Notes under the pieces: model-generated
Told to the model about the DNA's origin: nothing
What the model saw: only the letters and a program-made list of their open reading frames with translations
Databases searched by the model: none
Shown here: in pieces, positions 12,467-22,248 of the stretch
How the letters are laid out: every line of letters starts with the position of its first letter
Numbering within the stretch: position 1 is the stretch's first letter
DNA from: Allium sativum
Lineage: Eukaryota > Streptophyta > Magnoliopsida > Asparagales > Amaryllidaceae
Direction of reading: 5' to 3'
NCBI GenBank assembly: GCA_030737875.1
Contig: CM060915.1
Location: forward strand, 900,305,177 to 900,369,176
Length of the DNA stretch: 64,000 nucleotides
Program-made: the position numbers and the translations under genes

Positions 12467-12631
12467 ATTGGCCTCAAACATGTATGATAGCATAAAGGGA
12501 TTGGCCTCAAATATGTATGATAGCATAAAGGAATTGGCCTCAAACATGTATGATAGCATAAAGGGATTGGCCTCAAACATGTATGATAGCATAAAGGAAT
12601 TGGCCTCAAACATGTATGATAGCATAACACT
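12467..12631. repeat. 33-bp tandem repeat, five copies (Y 3' LTR)
   Basis: ATTGGCCTCAAACATGTATG starts recur every 33 bp at 12467, 12500, 12533, 12566 and 12599. Because 33 is a multiple of three, repetitive minus-strand frames stay open here (11-residue periodicity). These are not genes. Confidence 0.9.
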
Positions 12632-13189
12632 AGGCTCATCATCATAGGCATGTAAATGGCCATGAGGGGTTTAGGTTCTTTTACATGCATAAGCCCCAAG
12701 TTAAGTTCATATGAATGTTCCACAAGTCAAATTGTTTTAAGGGTTCATGCCAACATTTCGCAAGTCAAGATTCAATCTTGCATGATAAACTAGGTTAAAC
12801 ACAACATGAGTGGCATGATTTAATCACTAAGAAATAGCCCCAAAGTCATAGGTTCAAAAGAGGGGCAAGACTAGATTCACATAGACTAACATACTTAGTT
12901 TTCATCTCATTTTATTCCATGTCAACATTAGAACTACCGTTTAGATCTAGAAGTAGCTAGAACTTACAAAGCGTGGCTAGATATTTATAAGCAAGCATTT
13001 GTCGTAGAACGGTGTAGGAATGATGCTCTACTCCCTTGATTTGATGTAGAAAGCTTGCTCCTTTGACATGGATCTTAGTTGAATGCTCAAGCCCTTGAAG
13101 TTGGAGATGGAGGCCATGATCAAGAGAGATTTGGGCAGCACTTTGTTGCTAGAATGATTTTTAGTGATTTAGGTTAGGTCTTAGGGTGT

Positions 13190-13196
13190 TTTTATA
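13190..13196 (-). promoter_or_regulatory. TATA box of element Y 3' LTR
   Basis: TATAAAA on the minus strand, about 480 bp into the LTR. It lies at the same relative place as the TATA boxes of X, Z and V. Confidence 0.65.
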
Positions 13197-13348
13197 GAAG
13201 TTAGGACTAGTTTAGGCCCTTAGATTAACCCTAGTTTAGATCTGAACCGTCAAAATCGTCACAGGCCCCCAAACCAGAGCCAAAAGACCATGCAGGTGCA
13301 CCCTGGCCGACCTGGCTCGACCAGGGAGGTCGACCCCCAGGTCGACAC

Positions 13349-13374
13349 CCAGGTCGACTGGGCAGTCGACCTGG
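13349..13374. repeat. GTCGAC hairpin in Y LTR
   Basis: Perfect 12-bp arms CCAGGTCGACTG and CAGTCGACCTGG are separated by two bases. They lie within a ~100-bp run (13305-13410) that holds about seven GTCGA or TCGAC words. The run is upstream of the minus-strand TATA box. Confidence 0.85.
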
Positions 13375-13410
13375 TCCCTGGGGGGTCGACTCCCCAGTCG
13401 ACCTGGGGCT

Positions 13411-13431
13411 GGGCGGGAAATTTTCCCGCCC
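13411..13431. promoter_or_regulatory. Inverted pair of E2F-like sites (Y 3' LTR)
   Basis: GGGCGGGAAA and TTTCCCGCCC face each other around one base. TTTCCCGC is the consensus bound by plant E2F/DP. The pair lies about 215 bp upstream of TATA on the minus strand. Binding is inferred, not shown. Confidence 0.45.
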
Positions 13432-13671
13432 AGTCTGTTTGGGGCTAAATTCGAATTTCGAAAATCTGTTTTCATTTTCGGATTTTTCATGAAACTTCTA
13501 GAGGCCATATCTCGGTCATACAGACTCCGATTTACAAAATTTCGGACTCGTTTCCAACCAGAATTCCGAGACGAACGCAACGGCTCAACCCGTTTCACTT
13601 GATTCTTATTTTAAAATTTAATTCTGCCTCGATTATTGTCTTAACACGTTATTAAAATTTGGATTGTTACA

Positions 13672-13689
13672 TTCTCCCCTCCTTTAAGG
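13672..13689 (-). other. Polypurine tract of element Y
   Basis: On the minus strand CCTTAAAGGAGGGGAGAA lies immediately before the 3' LTR. The motif TTTCGGGGACGAAAT precedes it, as in Z. Confidence 0.85.
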
Positions 13690-14877
13690 ATTTCGTCCCC
13701 GAAATCTCTAAGTTAGGGAGGATGTGTCCTACCATCCAATCATCCATCTACTCAAAGCTTCATCCACAGGCAACCATTGTCCTTAAAAGATTTCTAATGC
13801 TGTATGAACATATGAAGAAAGTGTGTGTATATGTGTTCCTTATCTAATGCAAATGATCTGGCCTGATTGATCTTCTAAATGCAAAATATGTTTAGTGCCA
13901 TGAATCCACATGTATGCAAATAGTCCTAGTCACATAAACATTATATGTGTGCACAACCATTCGTCCATATGCAATATTCGCATGATAACATATTCAAATT
14001 CATCAATAAACAAGTATAAACACGTATACATATGAAATATGAAATGTGACTGAGCCGATCTAGTGCCTAGTGTGTATTCGTACATCCACGAGCAACCACT
14101 TGCAACCATATCAATCATAACATGTTTTCAAATAGACGTTTACATCCACAGGGTTCTACCTAAGGTCCTCAAGATAGGGCCGAGAAGATAAGCAAGATAA
14201 ACTCCTTTTGTATTACAAGAAATCCCTTTCTAAACCCAACCCATATCCTATAAAGCCCAAAAGGTTTAGTCAACCTAACGGACACCTTCAAACCCTGACA
14301 TGTATTATTAACGGATGAGTCATACCCCCTATGGAGTTTGCAACAGAAATAAGATCGAGAATAGGACCGAGAGGATATGCATAAAAGATAGCATGCTGGT
14401 AAGCTCTACAGGAAAACAGGGATCAAGAATATGCTCTTAAAAAAAGAGATATGATGCGCATATCTTGTCTTCAATCTTCTAAGTCGCATTTCCTTGAGCT
14501 TAATTCCATTGTGCTTTGACCATCTTTAACTTCATGATTTCATGGCCTCTTAACTCCTATTTCCAAATATGAGTTGAAACTCACTTCATTGTCGCCTCTC
14601 GTTCCACTTTTACTTATTCTCCCTCTAGTATACTTGGCTCAACCATATCCGTGCACTCATAGATTCATGTAAGCTCTCCAAAATTCACTAGTGAATCATG
14701 GATCTCATTTACTCATTCTACTGCATTCCACGCAGAAGAACTTATCTCTGGAAAACAAACAGATGCCAACCATGTTACCAAGTGTACTTACCAGAGTGAT
14801 TTCTATAACTCATGCACAAGCGAAATGAACCATCCGCCTTAGTGGCGAACTCTACTCAAACGGATTACCAACAAATG

Positions 14878-15240
14878 CATCAAGAGATTCTAGATAACCA
14901 ATCATAACAGAACCCTAAAGGTTACACGAGACTTCGAGGGTATTACCGAGGCAAGTCAAGAGCCTAACTACCCTCCTTTCAGAACCGAGAATGGCACCCT
15001 TACTGGATAACCACTCCATTCCTAGAATTCAACCCATAGCTTAAAAGCATAAGCATTATTCCCAAAAGTCATAAGCGTCCTCAAATCCAAACAAGTCATG
15101 AATAAATGGACCGATTCCTCAACAAGATTTGAGACAAAAATGGGATCCTCTACTATTCTAGTACGAAGGTGCAGAGACTCAACTATCGAAGCAGACTTAA
15201 ATGATGCGGTGATCAAAGCAAAGTCCTGACGGGATGATAG
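14878..15240 (-). pseudogene. Protease-domain remnant of element Y
   Basis: The minus-strand frame at 15216-15022 reads I-V-E-S-L-H-L-R-T-R-I-V-E-D-P and continues with S-V-H-L-F-M-T-C. It matches the Z segment downstream of its protease D-S-G motif. After a frameshift, G-M-E-W-L-S-S-K-G-A-I-L-G and V-V-R-L-L-T-C-L-G-N-T-L-E continue the match down to about 14878, with an in-frame TAG. The catalytic D-S-G itself is not readable. A degraded zinc-knuckle stretch may lie at 15380-15520. This is non-functional debris. Confidence 0.7.
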
Positions 15241-15775
15241 AGAAGAAAAGCTAAACCTTTCACAGAAACGTTACCATCCTTCTTAGGTACGCTAACAGTG
15301 TGAGCATACAATTGCCCTCTCGATGATCTTGTCCTCGTCTCATAATACTTGACTATCTTTCTCTTTTTACCCTACTAGAGATACTCTCTCTCGTCATGGA
15401 TTTTATCATTCACCCTTTTCCTCCTTTGTGGATTAAGCCATACCAATAAGTTGCTTGTCCTTAAGCTTGTATCTTTTATCCTTGTTCTTACTATCCTTTC
15501 TTGTAACGCGGTAATAGGTCTCTCGAGAATTGCCTCCATCATACCGAAAACACTAACGTAGTTAGAAAAGGATTAGTCGCAGTTCAAACCACTGTGACTA
15601 CAGGTGGAGGAAAGAAAGGAAAAGAGATTCAATCAAGGAAACAAAGGATAATGCTAATGGCCTTTGGGGAATAGCCTTTAAAAATAAAACTTTCCTTGAA
15701 AAATGCTTCTTTGTAAACGGTTTTCAAATAGTTTTCCAAAGGTTTTAAAACTTTTGCCCAGTCTAGTAACCTTCT

Positions 15776-15789
15776 GCTCTGATACCAAA
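15776..15789 (-). other. Primer-binding site of element Y
   Basis: TTTGGTATCAGAGC on the minus strand, directly after the LTR end TGTTACA. Apart from the leading T it matches the common tRNA-Met PBS. Confidence 0.9.
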
Positions 15790-16359
15790 TGTAACACCCC
15801 ACCTCCGCCAGGGTCACTCACAAGATAATGTACTAGCTTTGGAGCGGCGTTATCTAGGTAAACATGCACAGAAATATTACAAGATAGAACATATAAAACA
15901 GCGGAAGAAAAACCAAATTTCATTACTTCATAAAATTATAAGGTCTAAAGCCTTTTTCATCAAAATGCCTTTAAAAGCCATTACATTGGAAACCTGTCTT
16001 GTAGTAGTTAAAGAAGCATAAAACCACAGTCATAAAATATTCCCTAAGTAAAACGGTAAAGCAGCCATAGCCAAGAAAAAACCAAGCCATACATGATGAC
16101 CTTGAAGCAGAATAAATCCGAGCTAAATAACAGTATTTCCTCCCTGAAAACCTGGGTGGGAAACAGAAGACAAAGAGGAAAAAGAAAACGGGGCCAGTCA
16201 TAAAGACTGGTATGTCCTATCTACTTCCATCATAAAAACAGGTAAAGGTAACATGACATGCATAAACAGAAAGTAATATAATGACAAGATAGACCAGCTA
16301 AACTAAGGTAACAGGATGAACTACTGTATCAAGATAAACTACAGTCTCTATGAATCAAG

Positions 16360-16434
16360 TATAACATCCCAAGGTTCTGTCGAGTATAACATCCCAAGGT
16401 TCTATCGAGTATAACATCCCAAGGTCCTATCAAG
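16360..16434. repeat. 25-bp tandem repeat, three copies (Y 5' LTR)
   Basis: Counterpart of 10026-10100 in the other LTR. Confidence 0.85.
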
Positions 16435-17804
16435 TATATTTGCCCTGCACCTTCCGTACTAGTATCCCAACCCGTGTCATGTGTTAGCTACAAAATGTCC
16501 CTTGCCCAATGTCATGAAATGGTCCATGTCAACCTAATGTAGGTTTTCCCAACTCGTATGTTTCTTCCCATGTATATGTTTAGTCCTTTGCCGTAAATCC
16601 TACGGGCTTCCTCACGTAGCTCTATACTACTTCAACGTAGTTCCATTATCCTTGAAGTCGTTTTGGACTGTCACCCTTGATCTAGCTGTATTTTCTTACC
16701 ATGAATTCTCGAATGTTCGGCTAGGATTTATGCCACCTAGGACCACTAGGGATTACGCTACCAACTAAACGTTTTCGTAACTCGGTTTGGGTTTAAGCCA
16801 CCTAGGACCGCTAGGGATTACGCTACCCGTCAACCACGCCCTTTTCCCACGTATGTATCGTGAATCGTTTTTCCATGTCTAGATGCACATGTATCTCAAT
16901 ATGCCATCCGAGTCCCGTGCCAGGGCTAATCAAGAAATACAGGACTCGGTCGGGAGCTTTAGGTTATCTGCCGATGCAGATATCAAGGTCTGTTTTTCTA
17001 CAGGTGGTTATGGTCCCACGTGATCCCTCCCTCAACTACTGAAAGGTAATCCAAGAAAATCATGCACGAGAACTATACTCCGGTCATCTATGCCCCACTT
17101 TCCTATTGGCCAACCTCAACCATAACTAGATAGCAAGTATATGGTCTGTTGGGAGTTCTCTGACTTTCCACATACGTACACGATTGACTAAAGATGGTAG
17201 GTAGTCGACGACGTGCTATCACAGGGCTAAACTAGGTATCGCCGACTCCACGCTAACCCACCCCAGTCTTTAGGTTGCTCGCACAGCAACCAAGGCATAC
17301 CCTTGGTTCTTCTACCGCAGACCTTAACCTCTGTGAGCCCAGGAGGATCATCTGCAACCTCACAGAGGGATACCAAGAGTACCCTCACGTCCCCTGAAGC
17401 TACCGCTTCGTCACCCAGTTCGCTGGAGCCTTTATCTAAGTCAGATAAACATTCGCTCCTCCTCATGTGTTCGCTTTAAACGATGACCTACCGCATCAGG
17501 TTACTCATCTATCTGTGAACTGGTCCATTTCTCTTGACTAAGAATAATTACTTAGTTATCCTTAACTAAGGTTTATCACTTAGTTTCCCTTCCCGTTATC
17601 CTTATTAACTACAATTTTTCACTTAGTCCCCTGAAATAGGGTTTTGTCTAATGGGTTAAGTGTTGTCATTCGAGTTCATGACTTACCCCGCCTACGAATC
17701 ATGTCAAAATTGGCTAAGTATTCAAGTTCAAGGCTTAGCCCTACAAACCATGTATCAAGTTGGTTAAGTATATCAAGAAGTTCATGACTTAACCCTAGGT
17801 TATC

Positions 17805-18144
17805 GTGTCAGATTTGTTAAGTATAGGTTAACTTAACCCTTTCAAATTACCATGTCAGATTGGTAAAGCATAGGTTATCTTAACCTCATCAAGCTACCGC
17901 GTCAGATTGGTTAAGTATAGGTTGTCTTAACCTCATCAAATCATCGAGTAAAATTGGTTAAGTGTGGGTTAACTTAACCCCATTAAATTATTGCGTCGGA
18001 TTTGGTTAAGCATATTTAAGAGGTTCGTGAATTAACCTTATCAAATTATCAAGTCAGATTAGTTAAGTGTAAGTTAACTTAACCCCATCAAATTACCGAG
18101 TCGGACTGGTTAAGTATAGGTTAACTTAACCCCATCCAGTAGTC
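17805..18144. repeat. 47-bp tandem array (Y 5' LTR)
   Basis: Counterpart of 11473-11812. It has the same unit order, so the array was copied as part of the LTR. Confidence 0.85.
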
Positions 18145-18798
18145 GTATTTATAATGGTTAAGTATCATTCTTGTGGGTTTACTTAACCCTACCACGTATC
18201 GCGTTATCCCAGTCGGGTGTTATCAACCCATTTAGGTTAAACTAACCCATCCACTAACCGTGTATATGGTTAAGTGTCTTTGAGTAATCAAGTCCGGTCT
18301 TACTTAACCTACCCATTCATGTCATATCGGTTGAGTTCCATTAGTCAAACTAACTTAACCTTATCATGTGGCATTAAGTAAATTAATGCACCCCAACCTC
18401 TCACATTAGACTTTGTTGCGGTTACTGGTTACGTCGGGCGGGTCCGGGCAGCTTTACACCACAACCTAGTCTAACCTCGGGTTTTGAGCGCGATATGACC
18501 AACTTCTCACATTGGGTCTTATTGTCTGTAGCTACTGGATTTGTCGGGCGGTTCCGGGCAGATTTATGCTACAAACTCAACCCAACCTCAAGTTGGCCAC
18601 TTTCATGTTTTCCTACTTATCATGTTCATGTCAAATTTAGGCTACGACAAAGTCCACGTTTTTCACTTATGCCCATTTTCCCCTTTACTTAATTCATGTT
18701 AAATTTCATAGCCCATCTCACGTTTGCCTAAACTACCCAAGGCGTATTCCCACCGCAAGTGAAAGCGAGTCAACATAGTAGGAATAATATGACAACAT

Positions 18799-18963
18799 AT
18801 TGGCCTCAAACATGTATGATAGCATAAAGGGATTGGCCTCAAATATGTATGATAGCATAAAGGAATTGGCCTCAAACATGTATGATAGCATAAAGGGATT
18901 GGCCTCAAACATGTATGATAGCATAAAGGAATTGGCCTCAAACATGTATGATAGCATAACACT
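18799..18963. repeat. 33-bp tandem repeat, five copies (Y 5' LTR)
   Basis: Counterpart of 12467-12631, with the same copy number. Confidence 0.9.
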
Positions 18964-18993
18964 AGGCTCATCATCATAGGCATGTAAATGGTC

Positions 18994-18998
18994 ATGAG
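18994..18998. repeat. Target-site duplication of element Z, left copy (ATGAG)
   Basis: ATGAG here and ATGAT at 30324-30328. The uninterrupted Y LTR has CATGAGGGG at the matching place (about 12660), so the right copy has mutated by one base. Confidence 0.85.
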
Positions 18999-19251
18999 TG
19001 TAACAACCCGTATTTCCAATAACCTGTTATAACATAAATCGAGGCAGAATTAAATTCTAAAATCTTAATCAAGGGAAACGGGCTATGCCATTGCGTTCGT
19101 CTCGGAAAAATACGCGAAATAGAGCCCGAGTTTTCGAAAATCGGAGTCCGTATGACCCGATTAAGGCCCAACGAAGTTTTCAGAAAATTTCAAAGTAAAA
19201 ACAGATTTCAAATTCAAATCTGAATTTGGAAAATTGGGCAAGTTTGGGCCA

Positions 19252-19269
19252 GGCGGGAAAAATCCCGCC
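19252..19269. promoter_or_regulatory. Inverted E2F-like pair (Z 5' LTR)
   Basis: GGCGGGAAAAATCCCGCC. One arm is a perfect TTTCCCGC in reverse; the other has one mismatch. It is about 215 bp upstream of TATA, the same place as in Y. Confidence 0.45.
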
Positions 19270-19319
19270 AGAACACCCAAGTCGATAGCCCTGTCGACTT
19301 GGGAGTCGACTTGGTTAGA

Positions 19320-19357
19320 CCAAGTCGACAGCCCTGTCGACTGGGCTGTCGACTTGG
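19320..19357. repeat. GTCGAC hairpin (Z 5' LTR)
   Basis: Perfect 14-bp arms CCAAGTCGACAGCC (19320-19333) and GGCTGTCGACTTGG (19344-19357). A second, shorter inverted pair lies at 19277-19304. The 3' LTR has the same module at about 27549-27632. Confidence 0.9.
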
Positions 19358-19483
19358 CTCAGCCGGGCTCTTCAGCCTGGTGCACCATTTTGAGATTGTG
19401 TTGAGCTTGGGGGCCAGATTCGGTTTTGAGGGCTGAGATTGGAACTAGGGTTTAATCCTATGGCCTAAAACACTTGCCTAATC

Positions 19484-19490
19484 TATAAAT
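19484..19490 (+). promoter_or_regulatory. TATA box of element Z 5' LTR
   Basis: CTATAAATAAG, about 485 bp into the LTR. Transcription probably starts about 30 bp downstream and would drive the gag-pol RNA. Confidence 0.7.
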
Positions 19491-19791
19491 AAGACCCTAA
19501 CCTACCCTAAATCATCATTATTCATTCTAGCAACTAAACTATGGCAAAATCAATCCTCTCATGGCCTCCACTCTCTTCATAAAATTTCCTAAGTCATTTC
19601 TAAGTGATTTTCCATGCATACAAGTGTTTTTAGACTTGTATGAGCATCATTAGCTTGCATTCAAGTCAAGTTTCTATATTTGCATCTTAAAGAAAGAGTT
19701 TTGATCATTTTGGCTCAAGGGTTTTGCTTGCATTTTGGGTTTTATTGATTTCATAAGGGCTTTGTCATATTTTTGTGACTTCTTAAGCATT

Positions 19792-21671
19792 GTAAGCCCT
19801 ATTTCTACTTTCATACTTAAACTTTAAAGTTAAATGTATGATATGCAAGTTTGTCATATGATTTGCAAGTTTACTATGATGTGTTATGCAAGTTCATCAA
19901 GTTATGTTATGCAAGTTTGATATGCAAGTTGTCATATGATATGCAAGTTATGTTATGCAAGTTTGATATGCAAGTTGTCATATGATATGCAAGTTATGTT
20001 ATGCAAGTTTGATATGCAAGTTGTCATATGATATGCAAGTTATGCTATGCAAGTTTGGGTTGAACATTTTGTTCATGTTATCATGTTATGCAAGCTTATC
20101 TTGGGTTTATGAACATAAAGCTTCAAGCTTTATGCCAAAGGTTGCATTTTGGCAACATGTAAGTTACCATATCCCTTATGATAACTTGCATGTGAGGATA
20201 AATGCGAACTTATGGCCATTTCTACATGTCATTTATCACCATGTATCACCAATACGCTAAGTTTGGTTTTATGCATGCTTTTGAAGCCAAAATATGTAAT
20301 ATGCAAGTATATGAACACATGAACATTTCATATGCTACCATGTTGAACTTGTGGCTTCAACACCTTTATGTCATGATTTTGCCAAGTTCCCTCTTTCTAT
20401 CCTTTATGAGCTATTGCGATATGTAAGCGATGGGATTGCGTTTGGGGTTGGGTAAACTTAAAAGACATAAAAATATAAGCTTGGGAATTTACCTATTAAG
20501 TTAGGTCTACCCATTGGGAATTTACCTATTAAGTTAGGTCTACCCAATTGCTTGAAAACTTGTAACATGTTTTGGAAACATGATTGACATGACACTTAGA
20601 AAAGATAAGTGTGACCAACTCGAGGTTGGGTTGAGTTTGTAGCGTAAACCTACCCGGAACCGACCGGCCTAACTAGTTGCTACAAACAATAGGACCCAAT
20701 GTGAGAAGTTGGCCATGTTGTACCTTGAACCCGAGGTTAGACCAAGTTGTGGTGTAAAGCTACCCGGACCCGCCCGGCTTAACTAGTAACCGCAACAAAG
20801 TCTAATGTGAGAGGTTAAGGAGCATTAAATTAATTAATGCCTCATGATTAGGGTTAAGTCATGGTCCACTTAGTAATTAACCAATTTGGGCTCGGTAGAT
20901 TAATCGGGGTTAAGTCGTGAACTCATCGTTACACTTAACCAAGTTAATCCATGATTAGCAAGAGGGTTAAACCGTACTTAACCCACTAGAAAAATCCTAG
21001 CAATGGGGGTCCACTCCAGCAGTAATCCCAAGTTAGTATCATCATGACCCTAGGGACTAGGCTAGGGAGGGGGCACGATTACTGGGCTGGAGGTAAGCGA
21101 CCAAAAGCGACGGCAGAGGGTACGCCGGTGTAATTCCGGGCGGACCATGGTCGTGCACATAGTCCGAAGTCGGGGAAAGCATGCACGGGTACCAGTAGAT
21201 CGAGACTATGCACTCATGTTTATGGTGTCCAGGGGTTGCCACCCTAGGGCTTGATACACCCGACGGGAGACCCTGCACAGTCTGACTACAATTATGTTTG
21301 GGCCGTATAGACACCAACACGTGACGAGTTAGGCTTAGGGAGCCGATCGACTAGACCGTTTGGTTGGACCTCGTATTAGGGTCATTTCATGTTATTGGGC
21401 CAAAGCTTGGGCCAAGGGATCAATACTTGTTTATTCAAGTCATGTTAGTTTGCTAGTACACCTGTGGTGCAAAACCTTAATCCTGATTATGCGATGACAC
21501 CTCTATCTACCTTGTTAGTTAATCATCATGCTAGTATGTTGTTATCCTTATGTTCATCCCTGCTGCTCATGCCAGTTAACTTTATCAGTTTACATTGATT
21601 GTAGTAGGGCTTACTCAGTCTTTTTGACTGACCTGTTTTCTTTCGCCTCTTTTCTTCCGTTTCCCCCACAG
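19792..21671 (+). other. Candidate leader intron in Z 5' LTR (1880 nt)
   Basis: It starts GTAAGCC at 19792 and ends at CCCCCACAG (21671). A CTGAC branch-like site at 21628-21632 and an unbroken pyrimidine-rich tract precede the acceptor. The 46-bp array and many ATGs lie inside. The corresponding 3' LTR positions are 28066 and 29944. Equivalent sites occur in X, Y, H and V. This is inferred from motifs only. Confidence 0.45.
19901..20052. repeat. 46-bp tandem repeat, about 3.3 copies (Z 5' LTR)
   Basis: GTTATG(T/C)TATGCAAG starts lie at 19901, 19947, 19993 and 20039. The 3' LTR copy starts at 28175. Confidence 0.9.
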
Positions 21672-22050
21672 GTTCTCAGGGAGTGAATATTGGAGCTTAG
21701 CTTGGATTTCTGACGGCTTGCTTGAGGGATTTAGCTCATGTACGGTTTGACATGAAGCTAGCTATGGCTATCACTTCTTTTGGGGATTAGTACTTATGTA
21801 TTTCAGTTTTTCAGTTAAAGTTGTTTTATCTAGACTTGTTTATTTGGAAAATTGACATTATGTTGTACCAGACTGGTTTTGAAATGTTTGAAATCTTCCG
21901 CTGCTTTATCTATGTTATTTACTCTGTTTACATATATACATATGTTCTTGTTCTGCCTTGATATATCATTATGCATGTTTACCTGATTCAAACGCCCCTC
22001 CAAAGTCAGAGTGCTTGCAAGAGCCACCTGGCGGAGGCGGGGTGTTACAA

Positions 22051-22064
22051 TTTAGTATCAGAGC
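22051..22064 (+). other. Primer-binding site of element Z
   Basis: TTTAGTATCAGAGC, one base after the LTR end. It matches TGGTATCAGAGC except for G to A at the fourth base, which would weaken pairing with the tRNA-Met 3' end. Confidence 0.85.
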
Positions 22065-22248
22065 ATAAGGTTTACGAGAAGGAACAAAAAGGTTTTTAGA
22101 AAACTTTTGGAAAACTATTTTCAAAACCAAGTATAAAGTATTTTCCAAAGAAAGTCTAGTTTATTTTAAAGGCTATTCCCCAAAAAGCCATTAGCAAAAT
22201 TCCTTCGTTTTTCTCCATTATGAATCTGTCTGTTTCTTCATTTTCAGT

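Larger units (their letters stand above)
9449..13671 (-). mobile_element. Element Y 3' LTR (4223 bp)
   Basis: It runs TGTAACACC...TTGTTACA on the plus strand, and the minus-strand LTR starts TGTAACAATCC at 13671. It aligns end to end with the interrupted LTR beginning at 15790. It contains 25-bp, 47-bp and 33-bp tandem arrays, a TATA box, paired E2F-like sites and a GTCGAC hairpin module. None of the ORFs inside (9009-9194 just outside, 9498-9680, 9667-9867, 12106-12360, 12367-12723, 13236-13598) has a recognisable product. Confidence 0.9.
13672..15789 (-). mobile_element. Element Y internal region, mostly deleted
   Basis: Minus-strand order is PBS (15789-15776), leader similar to Z's 22065-22240 (including TTTAAAGGCTATTCCCC), a decayed gag-protease remnant, then 3' UTR similar to Z's 26722-27272, ending at the PPT. 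Capsid, RT, RNase H and integrase are absent. The rest is degenerate sequence without usable frames. Confidence 0.8.
15790..18998 (-). mobile_element. Element Y 5' LTR, distal segment
   Basis: Copy of 9449-12655. It carries the same tandem arrays (25-bp at 16360, 47-bp at 17805, 33-bp at 18799). It is broken at 18998 by element Z and resumes at 30329. Confidence 0.9.
18999..22049 (+). mobile_element. Element Z 5' LTR (3051 bp)
   Basis: It has an E2F-like pair at 19252, a GTCGAC hairpin module at 19275-19366, TATA at 19484, a GTAAGC donor-like site at 19792, a 46-bp tandem array at 19901, a duplicated 33-bp block at 20481-20546 and an acceptor-like CAG at 21671. Frames inside (19982-20260, 20202-20426, 21057-21320 and others) recur in the 3' LTR and have no known product. 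Confidence 0.95.

Noticed and set aside
12367..12723. Minus-strand frame with a repeated C-Y-H-T-C-L-R-P-I-P-L motif (also 18699-19019)
   Set aside because: It is the 33-bp LTR tandem repeat read in frame. It occurs in both LTRs and resembles no protein.
9449..18998. Segmental tandem duplication (9449-13671 against 15790-18998)
   Set aside because: Terminal TG...CA, PBS, PPT and AGGTG duplications show that the two copies are LTRs of one element.
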